This document shows positions 45,762 through 57,779 of a DNA stretch of 64,000 nucleotides, one piece after another. A program made the translations under genes and the position numbers. The notes below the pieces were generated by a model. It was not told the origin of the DNA. It was given only the letters and a program-made list of their open reading frames with translations, and made no database searches. The first letter of the stretch is position 1, and every line of letters starts with the position of its first letter. Location of the stretch: NCBI GenBank assembly GCA_002914805.1, contig JXTB01000297.1, forward strand, positions 467,010 to 531,009. Direction: 5' to 3'. Source of the DNA: Parasponia andersonii (lineage: Eukaryota; Streptophyta; Magnoliopsida; Rosales; Cannabaceae).

Positions 45762-48620
45762 TAGGGCTGAAAATTTGGGCCGAGCCGCGGCCCGCTCACT
45801 TGGCCCGCGGGTCGGGCCGGGTGTGAATGGCCGCACTGGGCTATTGGTGCTGGCTCGCACACTTTTTTTTTTTTGAGCCCCTGTTACCCCTCCCCTCTCA
45901 CGTAACGGTCATATGATCGTTGGGGAGGGGGATTGTTACCGTTGGGGAGGGAGCCCAGCTCTCCCCCCTTCCCATTTTTTTTAATTATTAAAAAAATAAT
46001 AAAATATTACAATGTAATTTTCTATAAATACCTCTCTTATTCACTCATTTTTTTTTTTCACATATCTTCTTCAATCTTCATATTCTCTCTTCTTAATATT
46101 TCTCTAATTCTATTATTTATTTTAATATTTTCCATATCAATTTTAAAATTTTTAAAAAATATATATTCAAGTGAGTCAAGTCACAAAAGTTTCAATTATC
46201 AAGTCTCAACTCGTTCAACCTCAGGTTTGAATATTTCTCTAATTCTATCATCATATCTTTAATTTATTGTCTATTAATTTTGTTAATACAATAATAAAAA
46301 TAATTGTCTATGTTTTATTATTTTCTTAAATTTAATGTGTTTATTTCTTTAAATTTAATATGCATATTTCTTTTATGAATATGTGGAGTGGAGGTATAAA
46401 TATCATTTCGTTAATTTAATGTTTTTAATGCACATGTGTATAATATTTAATATGTGTATTTATGTATAAATTTATAAATTTACCAAGTAGTATTATTGGT
46501 ATTGTACGATATGGATATGAATAGAAATATTCTAATTGATTTGGATGACAATGAATATAGAATGGATGATCATGATTCCGAAACGGAAGAAATGCAAATC
46601 TGCCTAGTAGAAGAAAGTGATGACCAAGTCCATGAAATGCAAAATCAACCTCATACACATACTCGAGTGGGTGCTCCCACTAGTGGAAGTGGAACTCGAA
46701 GTGCTACTCAAGATAGTAGTTCGGGAAGTGCCATCTCAAAACGTGTAAAGGCTTGTACTTCAAAAATATGAGACTATTTTGATATTGAATAAAAAGATGT
46801 GAATGGCACAGAGAAAAGAATGGGAAAATATAAATTTTGAGCAAAACTCTTAACTGCAACTTCAATTGGTGGGACTCGACACCTTAAAGCCCACGGCGAA
46901 AAATGTGCAGAAAAACATAATAGAGGAAAGGATCCCATGCAATCTCAGCTTCAATTCAACAAAGACAGTTCGGTAAGTACTTGGACCTATGATTCTAATG
47001 TTACTAGAGAATCTCTAGGTAAATTAATTGCTGCTACTGATTTTCCTATTAATTTTGGTGAGAATCCTTTTTTGAAGAACATGTTAAAAGATTATATTAT
47101 CCACAATTTAAGTCAGTTAGTAGAACAACTACTAGATTGACATTATTGCTGCATATAATAAAATGCGAATTGCATTAAAATCTGAAATGCATTCATTAAA
47201 CTTTAATGTTGCATTAACATATGATATTTGGAGTGGTAGGGCTAACTAAGATTATATAAGTGTAGTTGCACATTATGTAGACTTACAATGGGTTATGCAT
47301 AAAAAAATAATTGGTTTCAAACTCATTGATCATAAACATAATGCTGAGAATATTTGTGAGTGTATTTTAAGTGTTATAGAAGATTATGGTATACAAGCTC
47401 GTATTATCTCAGTCACTTTAGATAATGTTTTTGCCAATACAAATGCCATTGATGATATTGAGAAGTTTATCAACACATATAACAGAGGTTTTTTAATGCA
47501 TCAACGTTGTGCTTGCCATATCATCAATCTTATTGTAAAATCAGGTATGAAGGTTATAGATTCACATATTTCAAAAATTCGAGGTGCTATTTTTTGGATT
47601 CATAACTCTAACCCGTGTATAGCTGAGTTTAAAAGATATTATAAGGTTGAAGGTCTTAAACCGAGGAAATTTGGACTAGACATGCCTATTAGATGGAACT
47701 CTACTTATTTGATGTTAAAGAACACAATAGGGTATGAATCTGTTATTACTATCTTTTACAACTCAAAAATAAGTTCCGTAGTATTGGAAAATTGAGATTG
47801 GTATTTTGTCACACAATTTATACAATTTTTAGAAGTTTTTTATGATAGTACTATTTCTTTATCTGCTGTTTATAGTCCTACTTCTCTTTTAGCTTTGTAT
47901 ATTGTTAATGAAATGTGTAACATGTTTTTTTTGAATAGAAATAATGAATTGTTTAAACTAATTGTAGAAAAAATGCAAGAAAAACTAACAAAATATTATA
48001 AGGAAATTCCTTTATTATATTCTTTTGCTTTTGTTTTAGATCCTAGAGTAAAATTGGATGGTCTTTCAAAATATCTTTCACACATTGGTCCATGTTTAGA
48101 TTTAGATTTTTCACATGAATATAGTAATGCACGTAATAAGTTGTTTGAAGTGTTTTCTATATATGAGAATAAGTTTGGCAATTTAATGAGTCAACAAAGT
48201 TAACATACCCAACAATGATCAAAGAAAAGGTGGCAAACATGAGATATTATTTCATCCACTGGCTCATCATCATCAAGTCCGGCTTCAACACCAACAACGG
48301 CGTCACAGTTCAATGAGCTTCACACTTACCTACACGCATACTTCTCCATACTAGATTCAGATGATGATGACTTTGACATTTTGCAATGGTGGAAAAAACG
48401 TCAACCAAAATTTCCCGTGCTTTCACAATTAGCAAGAGACATTTTAACTATTCCAGTGTTAACGGTTTATTCAAAATCTGCTTTTAGCACAACTGGGAGG
48501 ATACTTGAAGAACGAAGAACCTCATTGACAAGTGACATGGTTGATGTGCTTGCATGTCTTAGAGATTGGGAACATATTAGAAAGCGAATGCAATTTCTGA
48601 AAGACTCGCACTGGTTGTGA
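45762..48620 (+). mobile_element. Degenerate Ac-like hAT transposon, 3' end missing
   Basis: TAGGGCTGAAA at 45762-45772 matches the Ac-type terminal repeat, followed by a GC-rich subterminal region of GGCCCG/CGGGCC words typical of this group. The transposase remnant follows to 48620. The matching right terminal repeat was not found; a LINE fragment begins four bases after the transposase stop, so that end was lost or displaced. Confidence 0.8.
46496..48620 (+). pseudogene. hAT transposase remnant
   Basis: Coding is spread over several ORFs with in-frame stops and shifts. In order: an acidic N-terminal region (46508-46771); a decayed BED zinc finger whose HLKAHGEKC part is at about 46880-46910; the RNase H-like core with VTLDNVFANTNA near 47413 (decayed DNA-N-A motif), MHQRCACHIINLIVK near 47495 and MPIRWNSTYLML near 47685; then the hAT C-terminal dimerisation domain at 48381-48600 with QWWKKRQPKFPVLSQLARDI and SAFSTTGRILEERRTSL. 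Stops near 47138, 47248 and 47793 make it inactive. It would cut and rejoin DNA for its own element. Confidence 0.85.
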
Positions 48621-48624
48621 GGCG

Positions 48625-50430
48625 TTATTTTTGGTCCAAAACATAGGCTGACTTAATAGAAAATTTGCCATTCTTGGCTGCCACCCAACCCCAAGTATCC
48701 GTAGGCCTTCTGAAGGAAGGAGGAATTTGTTTGATTATTTTGACATCTTTCTTCGAAAAGGCTGCTCTCAGCTTACATAAATTCCATTGTGGTCCATGGC
48801 ATATAAAATCACTAACCCAAGCTCTTCTTGGACACGGATCGCAGGTTGGGGTTGGTTTGAAAGTTGGATGTTTTGGGACCCAAGGATCCATCCAAATATT
48901 GATGGTAATGCCATCGCCAATTAAACGACAAGCTCCTCTTTGAATGAGTTCACTCCTACAACAGCTTTTCACATCGCTGAATCCAAATCCTTAGCTAAGG
49001 CATCTAGAAATCATCCAAACCGCAGGTACTTACTTCGAAGAACTTTGGCCCAAAGCTTGTTACATCCAAAAATTAGAAGCCATCCCCACTTGGCTATGAA
49101 GGCTCGATTGTAGTCTGCTGCTCTCCTCACGCTAAGACCTCCGGACAATTTTGGCTTTGCATATATGATCCAATGCTTTTAAAGGCATCCTTTGTGCTCC
49201 TAGTCTATTAGGTTCCCACCAAAATTTCCTCCAAGTACTCTCGACAAAGTTGCAAACTGATCAGGGGAGCTTGATTGTAGACAGCGTATATGGGCATGAC
49301 TTGACCAACCGAAGAAATTAAAGTCAAACGTCCCGCCTTAGAGAGCACCTTCGCTTTCCAACCCGAGACTTTGGCTTGAACCCCGTCTAGAACAAATTGC
49401 CAGCTCCTCCATTTGTTCGCCCCTGCAAAAAGTGGAAGGCCAAGGCGTTTTGTTGTTTCCTTTATGCGTTGAAATCCCAGGATGGAGTTGATAGCTATCG
49501 CTTTTGTTCTCTCAGTATTCTTGCTGAAGTAAATGGAGGATTTACCTAAGTTCACTTTCTGTCCTGACCAATTACAATATAGTTGTACAGAAGCCTTCAG
49601 TGACCTTGCCACTTTTTTAGTAGCCCTACCGAAGAGTAGTAAATCATCGACGAACAGCAGGTGGGTGATTACCGGACTTGCTTGACTCATTTTAATTCCT
49701 TTCAATTTTCTTTTACTGGATGCTCTGAGTAGAACTCTCGACAGTACTTTTGTGCAAAGGATAAATAGGTATGGTGACAATGGATTTTCCTGTCTCAAAC
49801 CCCGTATAGGCACAAATGAGCCAGCTTTACTTCCATTCAAAAGTAAGGAAAGGGTGGCAAACTTAATACAAGCCATAACCCACTGATGCCACTTATAATG
49901 GAAACCAAACTTCTCAAGCACTTTCTCAAGAAATTCCCAGCTAATCTTTCCATGAGCATGCCTTTTCCATGCCGAGTTTCATCAGCATTGCCTTTTCCAT
50001 GTCGAGTTTCATGAGCATTAGTCCACTATTCCATCTTTTCTTCTTCATTGTGTGAAGGATCTCTTGAATGATTATTGAATTCTCGTAAATTGCCCTTCCT
50101 TGGACAAAGGGTATTTGCAAAGTGCAGATGGGTGAGGGTAGGACTCCTATAATCTTGTTGGCCAAAATCTTGGTGATCACTTTATAGATGACATTGCACA
50201 AACTAATTGGGCGATAGTCAGTAACTATAGTAGGAGAATCCTCCTTTGGTATGAGTACTATATTCACCTCATTCATGGCATAAGGCATTTGGTTGTAAAT
50301 GAAAAAATCACGAACCTTATTAACCACGCCAGCTGAAACTGATTCCCAATAATGACGATAAAATAAACCAAAGAAGCTGTCCAAACTCGAGGCTTTCCAA
50401 GGGAAGCTCAATAACATTTGGTTCGTCGTT
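48625..50430 (-). pseudogene. L1-type LINE reverse transcriptase fragment
   Basis: Read on the - strand: the N-terminal RT part at 50417-49941 has VNIVLIPKEDSP and DYRPISLCNVIYKVITK. A frameshifted second part at 49921-49208 has RQENPLSPYLFIL and the catalytic FVDD box at 49643-49654. A zf-RVT-like tail with IWMDPWVPKHP lies at 48972-48625. There is no endonuclease domain, 5' UTR or poly(A) tail, so both ends are truncated. A 29-30-bp internal tandem duplication at 49952-50010 repeats the MLMKLxMEKA segment and disrupts the RT palm. Confidence 0.85.
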
Positions 50431-51042
50431 TAAGTTTACAAAAAAATCTAAGTTCTGCTTGTGCTCGAGTAAAAACATGTATAGTACGTCCTTTTAAAGT
50501 GTTGTAGTCTAAGAAGAAAAGGACATGCTTTTAGTCGTTTGTATGCCAAAACGACAAATCCCTTATATTCCAAAATGAATATTATAAACATGTCTAAATA
50601 GTGATTTAATGCGACAGTATATGGTGCCTAACACTATATGATATGACTGTTATAATTGCACTGATAGACTGTGGCGTACATAATGTCTATTATAATTATA
50701 CTGCTAGACTGTGGCATGTGGGAAACCTAATATACTAACTATAATTAGCTAATAACAATTAGATAAATCATGTAGTGTTGAGCACTAATGATGCTCTATA
50801 GCAAAACTTATATCTAAAAGTTGGCAGTGTGAATTGCAATTGTGTTGTCCCCTAGAGTCCCAATAAGACATGTCATTCATTGTCAAGCCATTTTGGTGTC
50901 GTCTAGGACAAGTCACGGTGACTGACAACACGCCATTTTGGTATCGTTTATTATAAAAAAATCAGTTATTTACTTGTACACAACATGCCATCTTTCATAA
51001 TGAGGTGCAACTAGTGATTTTTTTTTCCCCAAGTGAGACTTA
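50431..51042. other. Intergenic DNA between LINE and gypsy elements
   Basis: No gene. Near 50640-50720 two imperfect copies of a unit with TAGACTGTGGC are in tandem. CCATTTTGGTGTCGT and CCATTTTGGTATCGT words recur (about 50890 and 50935), and an inverted AAAACGACAAA occurs near 50550, suggesting an unclassified non-autonomous element. Confidence 0.35.
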
Positions 51043-51687
51043 TGTTACGCCTCGCCCATTTGGCTTCCCAAAATCTAAATGTTGCTGCCCCATGGTTCTA
51101 AGATCCTCTATATATACTATTCACCTAAAAGAATAAGAGAAGACCCTAGAACATAGTGGACACTTCTAGAATGATTAAAAATGCTAGAAGATTTTAGATG
51201 GCGCTACTAAGTCCTAGAAGGCTCTAGACAAGGCCGGATGATGCTAGATGGATTAGGACAGTCCTAGAAGCTCTTATAGTGACTTGGAAAAGCCAAGATG
51301 GCGGGTGAACCTCCTAGAAGGATCTAGGCCATGCTTATTCTAAATTTCTCTATGTAAATATCTTTATAGATATTACTAATTTATTTGAGAATATTCTAAA
51401 CCCTTTGTAAGATCATGCCACTTGGCACGATCATAAACCTTGTTTGGTTTAGGCTTTGCCTATATAAAGATTCCTTTGGGTTCATTTGAATACAAGTCCC
51501 ATTTGTGAGAGTTATAAACATTCTAAGATTAATGCAAAGCATCCATTCACTCAAACTCTTTTATCCTTTACCACTTTGTCTCAAAACTTACTCTAAATCC
51601 CTTTCCCAAGTATTGGTAGGCTGACTTAGTGCGATGGACTGTGCTAAGTGTCGCACGATTGTCTAATTTGAGGCTAGGGTCGTGATA
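51043..51687 (+). repeat. 5' LTR of the gypsy element
   Basis: Begins TGTTACGCCTCGCCC and ends CGTGATA, where the 3' LTR ends GTGACA. A TATATAAA promoter box lies at 51461-51468. An imperfect CTAGA-rich repeat occupies the first half. Confidence 0.9.
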
Positions 51688-51690
51688 GCG

Positions 51691-51702
51691 TGGTATCAGA
51701 GC
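51691..51702 (+). other. Primer-binding site (tRNA-iMet type)
   Basis: TGGTATCAGAGC lies three bases after the 5' LTR and is the standard plant retrotransposon site complementary to the initiator methionine tRNA 3' end. Confidence 0.95.
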
Positions 51703-51741
51703 TTTGGTTGGTCGTTATATCTTGGTGTCTCCATTGTCTAT

Positions 51742-52872
51742 ATGAAGACCATGGCTACAACTCCCGACCCTGTTGAAGTTGGTACTTCAGAACGTGGGTG
51801 TGATGAAAGGAAGAAGGGTGCTACCCGCGACAAGTCAAGGGATATAGTAACTGGCTTAGAGGCTAGAGTGTCTCGACTAAAGTCCAACTTGGGCACATTG
51901 GGCGAGCAAGTAGACAATCTAGATGGTCGTTGCGATGATTTGGAGACCGAAGATGCGGAGATCCACAGCGACATCAAAGATACGATTGATGGGCTAGAAG
52001 CTGACTTAAGACACGAGATCGAGTTCCTTCATTCGGAGATTGTCAATGTGTGAGATCTCTTCCAAAGAGAACTCACTAATGTTTTACTTAGAGTCGAAGA
52101 GATGGGTGGTGATCTTACTTTGTGCAAGCGAGCGGTGGCTACCGGGGGTGACCGCCACCACAACCATTGAAGCAAGAAAGGTCAAGGTGCCTAAACCAAA
52201 GACCTTCTATGGGGACTCAAGCAATACTTCGAAGCCACCCGTGTGACGAATGATGCCAGTAAAATTCAGAATGCTGCATTGTATCTAACTGATATCGTCA
52301 TGCTATGGTGGAGGCGGAGACACGAGGAGATGCAACGAGGGGTGTGCACTATAGCCACCTTTGGTGATTTCAAGAGAGAGCTTAAGAGGCAATTCTTCCC
52401 TGAGGATGCCAAAGAGGAGGCGAGAGGCCGTCTTCACCATCTCAAGCAATCTACCAATGTTAGAGACTACGTGAAAGAGTTTACCATACTCTTGCTCGAA
52501 GTCCCTGACACTTCAGATAAAGATGCCCTCTTCTTGTTCATGGATGGTCTTCAGAATTGGGCCAAGTTAGAGCTCAAACGCTGAGGTGTCCAAGACTTGG
52601 CCGATGCTATTGCTGTAGTAGAGAGTCTTGTTGATTACTCTACCAACAGGGACCCTTTTAAGGCCAAAGACAAGAAGGATGGTGGAGTAAAGAGTGGGGC
52701 TAAGCAAACAAAAGGAAGAAATGGAATAAAGATAGTTCTTCCTACAAGCACAAGGACAAAGGCAAAGAGAAGGAAGATCGTGACTTCTCCAAGCCAAGAG
52801 TCAAGTGTTTCCTTTGTGATGGGCCGCATTGGGCATGCGAGTGTCCCAAGAAGAAAGCTCTCAATGCCTTGA
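51742..52872 (+). pseudogene. gag remnant of the gypsy element
   Basis: Starts at ATG 51742 with an acidic, probably coiled-coil region (to 52053). Later comes a capsid-like region at 52243-52584 with LWWRRRHEEMQRG and RQFFPEDAKEEAR. A CX2CX3HX4C zinc knuckle (CFLCDGPHWACEC) lies at 52806-52844. A stop at 52582-52584 and at least two frame changes interrupt it. Confidence 0.88.
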
Positions 52873-55800
52873 TCGTCTCCGAGCCAAGCCAAGAAAAAGG
52901 TGGTAGGGAAGATGGTGGTGCACGTGTTGGTTCTTTGCAACTCCTCAACGCCTTGCAATCGGCCCCTAAGTCACAAGCTAAGGGCCTATTCTTTGTGGAT
53001 ACAACAATCAATGGCAAGGCCACTAAAGCCTTAGTTGACACTTCTCACAACTGTCTCTGTTGAGGAAGCTAAGCGGTTGGCCTTGTCAGTGTCTAATGGA
53101 AGAGGTTCCCTTAAGGCAGTAAACTCAGCCGCACACCACATCCATGTGGTTGCTCATGGTGTTAAGGCTAATCTAAGCGCATGGGCTGGTCAACTTGACT
53201 TATCAGTGATGCCTATGGACGACTTTACAGTAGTGCTTGGTTTGGAGTTCCTTGATGTAGTGCGGGCATTCCCCGTTCCTTTTGCCAACTCAATGTGCAT
53301 CATGGATGGTGAAAAGACTTGTGTGGTACCAATGGAGCAATCCACGAAAGCGAGAAACAAAGTACTCTCTACACTTCAATTCAAAAAGGGCTTGAGAAGG
53401 GAGGATGAAAGTTACTTAGCCATCCTAAAGGAGCACGATGATGAAGAGTTGGAACCTCAAGGTAACCTGCCCAAGGAGGTGCATATTGTCTTGGATGAAT
53501 GCAAAGATGTGATGCCTGACACCCTGCCCAAGAAACTTCCACCTAGGAGGGAGGTTGATCATGAAATCGAGCTTGAGCTTGAGCTAGGCACGAGGCCACC
53601 CGCAATGAGTCCTTATCGAATGGCCCCTCCGGAGTTAGTGAAACTTCAGAAACAACTAAATGAGTTGCTTGATGTAGGTTACATAAGGCCCTCCAAAGCT
53701 CCTTTCGGTGCTACGGTATTATTCCAGAAGAAGAAAGATAGTTCACTAAGGATGTGCATTAATTACGGGACTCTTAATAAGGTGACGGTAAAGAACAAGT
53801 ACTATCCCACTGATTACTGACTTGTTCAATCAACTTGGGAATGCTAGATACTTCTCGAAACTTGATCTGCGCTTAGGGTACTACCAAGTGCGCATAGCAG
53901 AAATAGATGAGTCCAAGACCACGTGCATGATAAGGTATGGTGCTTACGAGTTCTTAGTCATATCATTAGGTCTTACCAATGCGCCTGCTACTTTTTACAC
54001 CCTTATGAATAAGCTATTCCATCACTACCTCGATCAATTCGTGGTAATTTATCTTGATGATATATTCATCTATAGCAAGACCATAGAAGAACACCTAGAA
54101 CATTTGAGGAAGGTGTTTGAGGTCTTAAGGGAGAATCAATTATTCATCAAGAAGGAGAAGTGCTCCTTCGCCCCCCAAGAGGAAGTGATGTTCCCTAAGG
54201 CTTAAGATGAAAGATTGAAAACTTATAATGGATGAAGCCAAGGTGCAAGCCATCCAAGAATGGAAACCTCCTACTAAGGTGCCAAAGTTAAAATCTTTCC
54301 TTGGACTTGTGAACTACTATAGACGGTTCATCAAGTCCTACTCAGCAAGAGCATCACCACTTACTAACCTGCTCAAGAAAAACAAGTCTTGGGAGTAGAC
54401 ACCTAAGCGTCAAGTCTCATTCAAAGATTTGAAGCGATCGGTAAGCGAGGAGCCGGTTCTCAGCTTGCCTGACCACTCTAAGGCATGTGAGCTTCACACG
54501 GATGCCTCTGACTTTGCTATTGGCGGAATACTAATGCAAGAAAGGCATCCTATTGCTTATGAAAGCCACAAGCTCAATGACACCGAGAGACACTACACGG
54601 TACAAGAAAAAGAGATGACTGCCATCATCCATTGCCTACGGATATGGCGGCACTATTTGTTTGGCACACACTTTACGATCATTTCCGACAATGTAGCCAC
54701 AAGCTACTTTCAAACTCAGAAAAAGTTGAGTCCCAAGCAAGCTTGGTGGCAAGACTTCCTGAAAGAATTCGATTATAGGCTTAAATACAAGCCTGAGAAA
54801 GCCAATGTGGTGGCGGATGCCCTAAGTAGAAAGCAAAGCTAGCCGCCTTAAGCATGCCCGATAGCACCTTGATGGAGAAAATCAAGGGAGGGCTAGAACA
54901 CGATGTTCTTGCATAGAGCATGCTGCTTCTAGTGGAGGAAAAGATGAGACACTTTTGGCTGAGCAACAGACTTCTCTACGCCAAAGACAATCGACTCTAT
55001 GTGCTTAAGTGGAGGGAACTTAAGAAAAGAGCTTATTAAGAGTGCCATGATTCCTTGTGTGTTGGTCACCCAGGGTAGAAATGCATTTTTGCTCTTATCA
55101 AATCTATCTACTATTGATCTCAACTGAGAGATGATGTCGAGGCTTATGTGCGAACTTGTCTTGTGTGCCAACAAGACAAGGTGGAATAATAATCATCGGG
55201 CAAATTGTTGGAACCTCTCCCCATTCCTGAGAGACCGTGGGAGTGTTTCCATGGATTTTATCACTAACCCGCCTAAGTCGGAAGGCTTTGGCGGCATTAT
55301 AGTGGTAGTTGATCACTTCAACAAGTATGCCACGTTCATACCTACTTCATCCGATTGTCTCGCCGATGAGACCATGCGACTCTTCATGAAGTACGTAGTA
55401 AAGTTTTGGGGAGTCCCATCAAATATCGTAAGTGATCGTGATCCCCGATTCATTAGAAGGTTTTGGACAGAATTGTTCAAGTTAATGGATTCAGACTTGA
55501 ATTTTTCTACTAGTTTTCACTCCCAAAGTGATGGTCAGATGGAGAGAGTGAACGCCTTGCTGGAACTATACTTGAGGCATTTTGTGAGCGCCAACCAAAA
55601 AGATTGGGCAAAATTACTTAATATAGCCCAATTCTCTTTTAACCTCCAAAGAATCGAGTTTATAGGCAAGAGTCCCTTTGAGGAGATAGTCATGGGTCAA
55701 CAATCTATGACTCTACATGCCTTAGCGACAAGTTGCGATAGGAAAAGTTTAGCGGCATTCAAGTTTGCTAAGGCATGGCATGAATAAGCGGAGTTAGCTG

Positions 55801-56340
55801 GGGTCTACCTGAATAAGGCTTCTAAAAGAATGAAGTGAGTTGACAAAAAGATAAGGCATGTTGAGTACCAAGAGGGAGATTTAGTCCTTGTTAGACTATT
55901 GTCCCAATAATTCAAAACCTTAAAGAAAGTGCATAAAGGATTGGTGTGCAAATACGAGGGTCCATTTCCTACACTCAAATGTGTAGGCAAGATTTCCTAT
56001 GAGCTTCCACTCCCTGCCAAGTTAAAGATTTTCCCTATCTTCCATGTTAGCTTGCTAAAACCCTAGCATAGAAACGAAGAAGACTCTTTAAGGGGCGAGT
56101 CAAAAAGGGCTCCTACTGCGGTGGTAACCTCTTTTGATAAAGAGATGGAGTGTATTCTAATTGATCACTTGATTCGCCGACGTAGTGTTCATAATTATTG
56201 AGAATACTTAGCGAAATGGAAGAATTTGCCTGAGACCGAGGCTAGCTGGGAGCATGAGGATGCATTATGGCAATTCAAAAACCATATCGAGCAGTTCAAA
56301 GCCGATGGCACAACGGGGACATCACGAACTTAAGTGGGGG
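52869..56340 (+). pseudogene. pol remnant: protease, RT, RNase H, integrase, chromodomain
   Basis: Protease at about 52960-53060 reads ALVDTSHN, lacking the Gly-Ala expected after the active Asp-Thr, so a six-base deletion removed part of the catalytic motif. RT spans 53500-54200 with [11 protein letters not shown] and the YLDD catalytic box at 54050-54061, frameshifted at about 53820. RNase H at 54429-54842 has HTDASDFAIGG and VVADALSRK. Integrase at 55000-55790 has a decayed zinc finger, then acidic residues in SMDFI (55251) and SDRDPRF (55432) and Glu in MERVN. The chromodomain at about 56140-56290 (EYLAKWKNLPETEASWE) has a TGA at 56199. Confidence 0.9.
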
Positions 56341-56343
56341 AGG
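56332..56343 (+). other. Polypurine tract
   Basis: GTGGGGGAGGA-type purine run immediately before the 3' LTR at 56345, as expected for plus-strand priming. Confidence 0.85.
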
Positions 56344-56344
56344 A

Positions 56345-56998
56345 TGTTACGCCCCACCCATTTGGCTCACCAAAATCCAAATGTTGCTGCCCCATGATTT
56401 TAAGATCTTTTATATATGCTGCTCACTCAAGAAGATAGGAGAAGACCCTAGAACGTGATGGACACTTCTAGAATGATCAAGAGAGGTCTTGACCATACTA
56501 GAAGACTCTAGATGGCACTATTAACTCCTAAAAGACTCTAGACAAGGCCAGATGGTGCTAGATAGGTTGAAACAGTCCTAGAAACTCTTAGAATTACTTA
56601 GAAAAACCAAGATAGCAGGTGAACCTCCTAGAAAGATCTAGGTCATGCTTATTCTAGATTTCTCTATATAAATATCTTTGTAAATATTACTAATTTATTT
56701 GGTAATATTCTAAACCCTTTGTAAGATCATACCTGACATGATCATAACCCTTGGTTAGCTTAGGCTTTGCATATATAAAAGACCTCTTGGGTTCATTTGA
56801 ATACAAGTCCCTTTTGTAAGAGTTGTAAGCATTCTAAGAGTAATACAAAACATTCATTCACTCAAACTCTTTTATCCTTTGTCACTTTGTCTCAAATCTT
56901 ACTCTAAATCCCTTTCTTGAGTGTTAGTAGGTTGACTTAGTACGACGGATTGTGCTAAATGCCGTACGATTGTCTAATTTGAGAGTAAGATCGTGACA
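56345..56998 (+). repeat. 3' LTR of the gypsy element
   Basis: Begins TGTTACGCCCCACCC and ends TCGTGACA. It is collinear with the 5' LTR at 51043-51687, about nine bases longer and diverged mostly by transitions. Confidence 0.9.
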
Positions 56999-57002
56999 CT
57001 TA

Positions 57003-57588
57003 ACTAATAATCTCCACTTATTACAAATTAAAGGAAAATACCCATTACCTAATCCCTAATCCTATCAACCCCATTAAAATTCTGTGTTGTCGATTCATGA
57101 AGAAACATGTCCCTGATTACAAATTGTTTGTTGTTTAGGTGGAAAACGACAACATTTTTCAGAATGAGTAATCATACATCAAATAATGATCGTGCACTTG
57201 TAAACTATCCAAATGGAGTGTCTCATGAAAATATGATGTAATTTGACATAACCATTCTCTTATTCAGAACTTTGAACAATTCAATCCCACAAGTCAATCC
57301 CACAAGCAGGTGAGGCCTAGAGCAAAAAGAATAATAAACAAAGAAGATAATAAAAGAATTCCAACACTAAAAAGAGATGACAATAATGTAAAATGGGCTA
57401 GCCTCAACGGCCAATTATAGACAAATGTTTTTGCTAAGGATTATAAACTAGTGTACATATCAACAAATTGACCTCTGGTTAGTCTCACCTACAAGCGATC
57501 GCCTCCAAGTTTGGAAAGAGAAACTCTTAACTTTCTGTCCGATGAAAGATGCAAAGAGCTGGTGGAGTTGGAAACATTGTCACCAAAT
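57003..57588. other. Flank between gypsy element and synthase gene
   Basis: No gene recognised. Ordinary AT-rich DNA 3' of the synthase gene, disrupted on its left by the retrotransposon insertion. Confidence 0.5.
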
Positions 57589-57613
57589 CCCCCCCCCCCC
57601 CCCCCCCCCCCCC
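57589..57613. repeat. 25-base homopolymer C run (poly-G on the gene strand)
   Basis: An uninterrupted C run, read as G25 on the synthase strand, 167-191 nt after its stop codon and about 50 nt beyond an AATAAA signal (complement of 57662-57667). It is rare in such AT-rich DNA. The exact length is doubtful in any assembly. Confidence 0.9.
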
Positions 57614-57661
57614 TCTAGGGGAAGAAAGTTATAAACAAGTGCTTTTCTTTAGTAGCACTAG

Positions 57662-57667
57662 TTTATT
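57662..57667 (-). terminator. Candidate polyadenylation signal AATAAA of the synthase gene
   Basis: AATAAA on the - strand about 115 nt after the stop codon at 57780. It is the only perfect hexamer I noticed before the G run. Cleavage would be expected some 20 nt further on. Confidence 0.5.
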
Positions 57668-57779
57668 AGGACTGCTTCTGTGTGCTCCAGCTATCCACAT
57701 AGAGAAAACCCCAGAAAAGTTTTCCTAGGAAACTTGACTTAGTTATTCTAACTCTGGTTGTGATTTTCCATATTTCAAA

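Larger units (their letters stand above)
51043..56998 (+). mobile_element. Ty3/gypsy chromovirus LTR retrotransposon, mutated
   Basis: A nearly 6-kb element with two LTRs, a primer-binding site, gag-protease-RT-RNase H-integrase order, a C-terminal chromodomain and a polypurine tract. It is flanked by CTTA (51039-51042 and 56999-57002), extendable to ACTTA. LTRs differ at roughly one base in seven over the first 130 bp by eye, so the insertion is old. Every domain has stops or shifts, so it is not autonomous. Confidence 0.95.
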
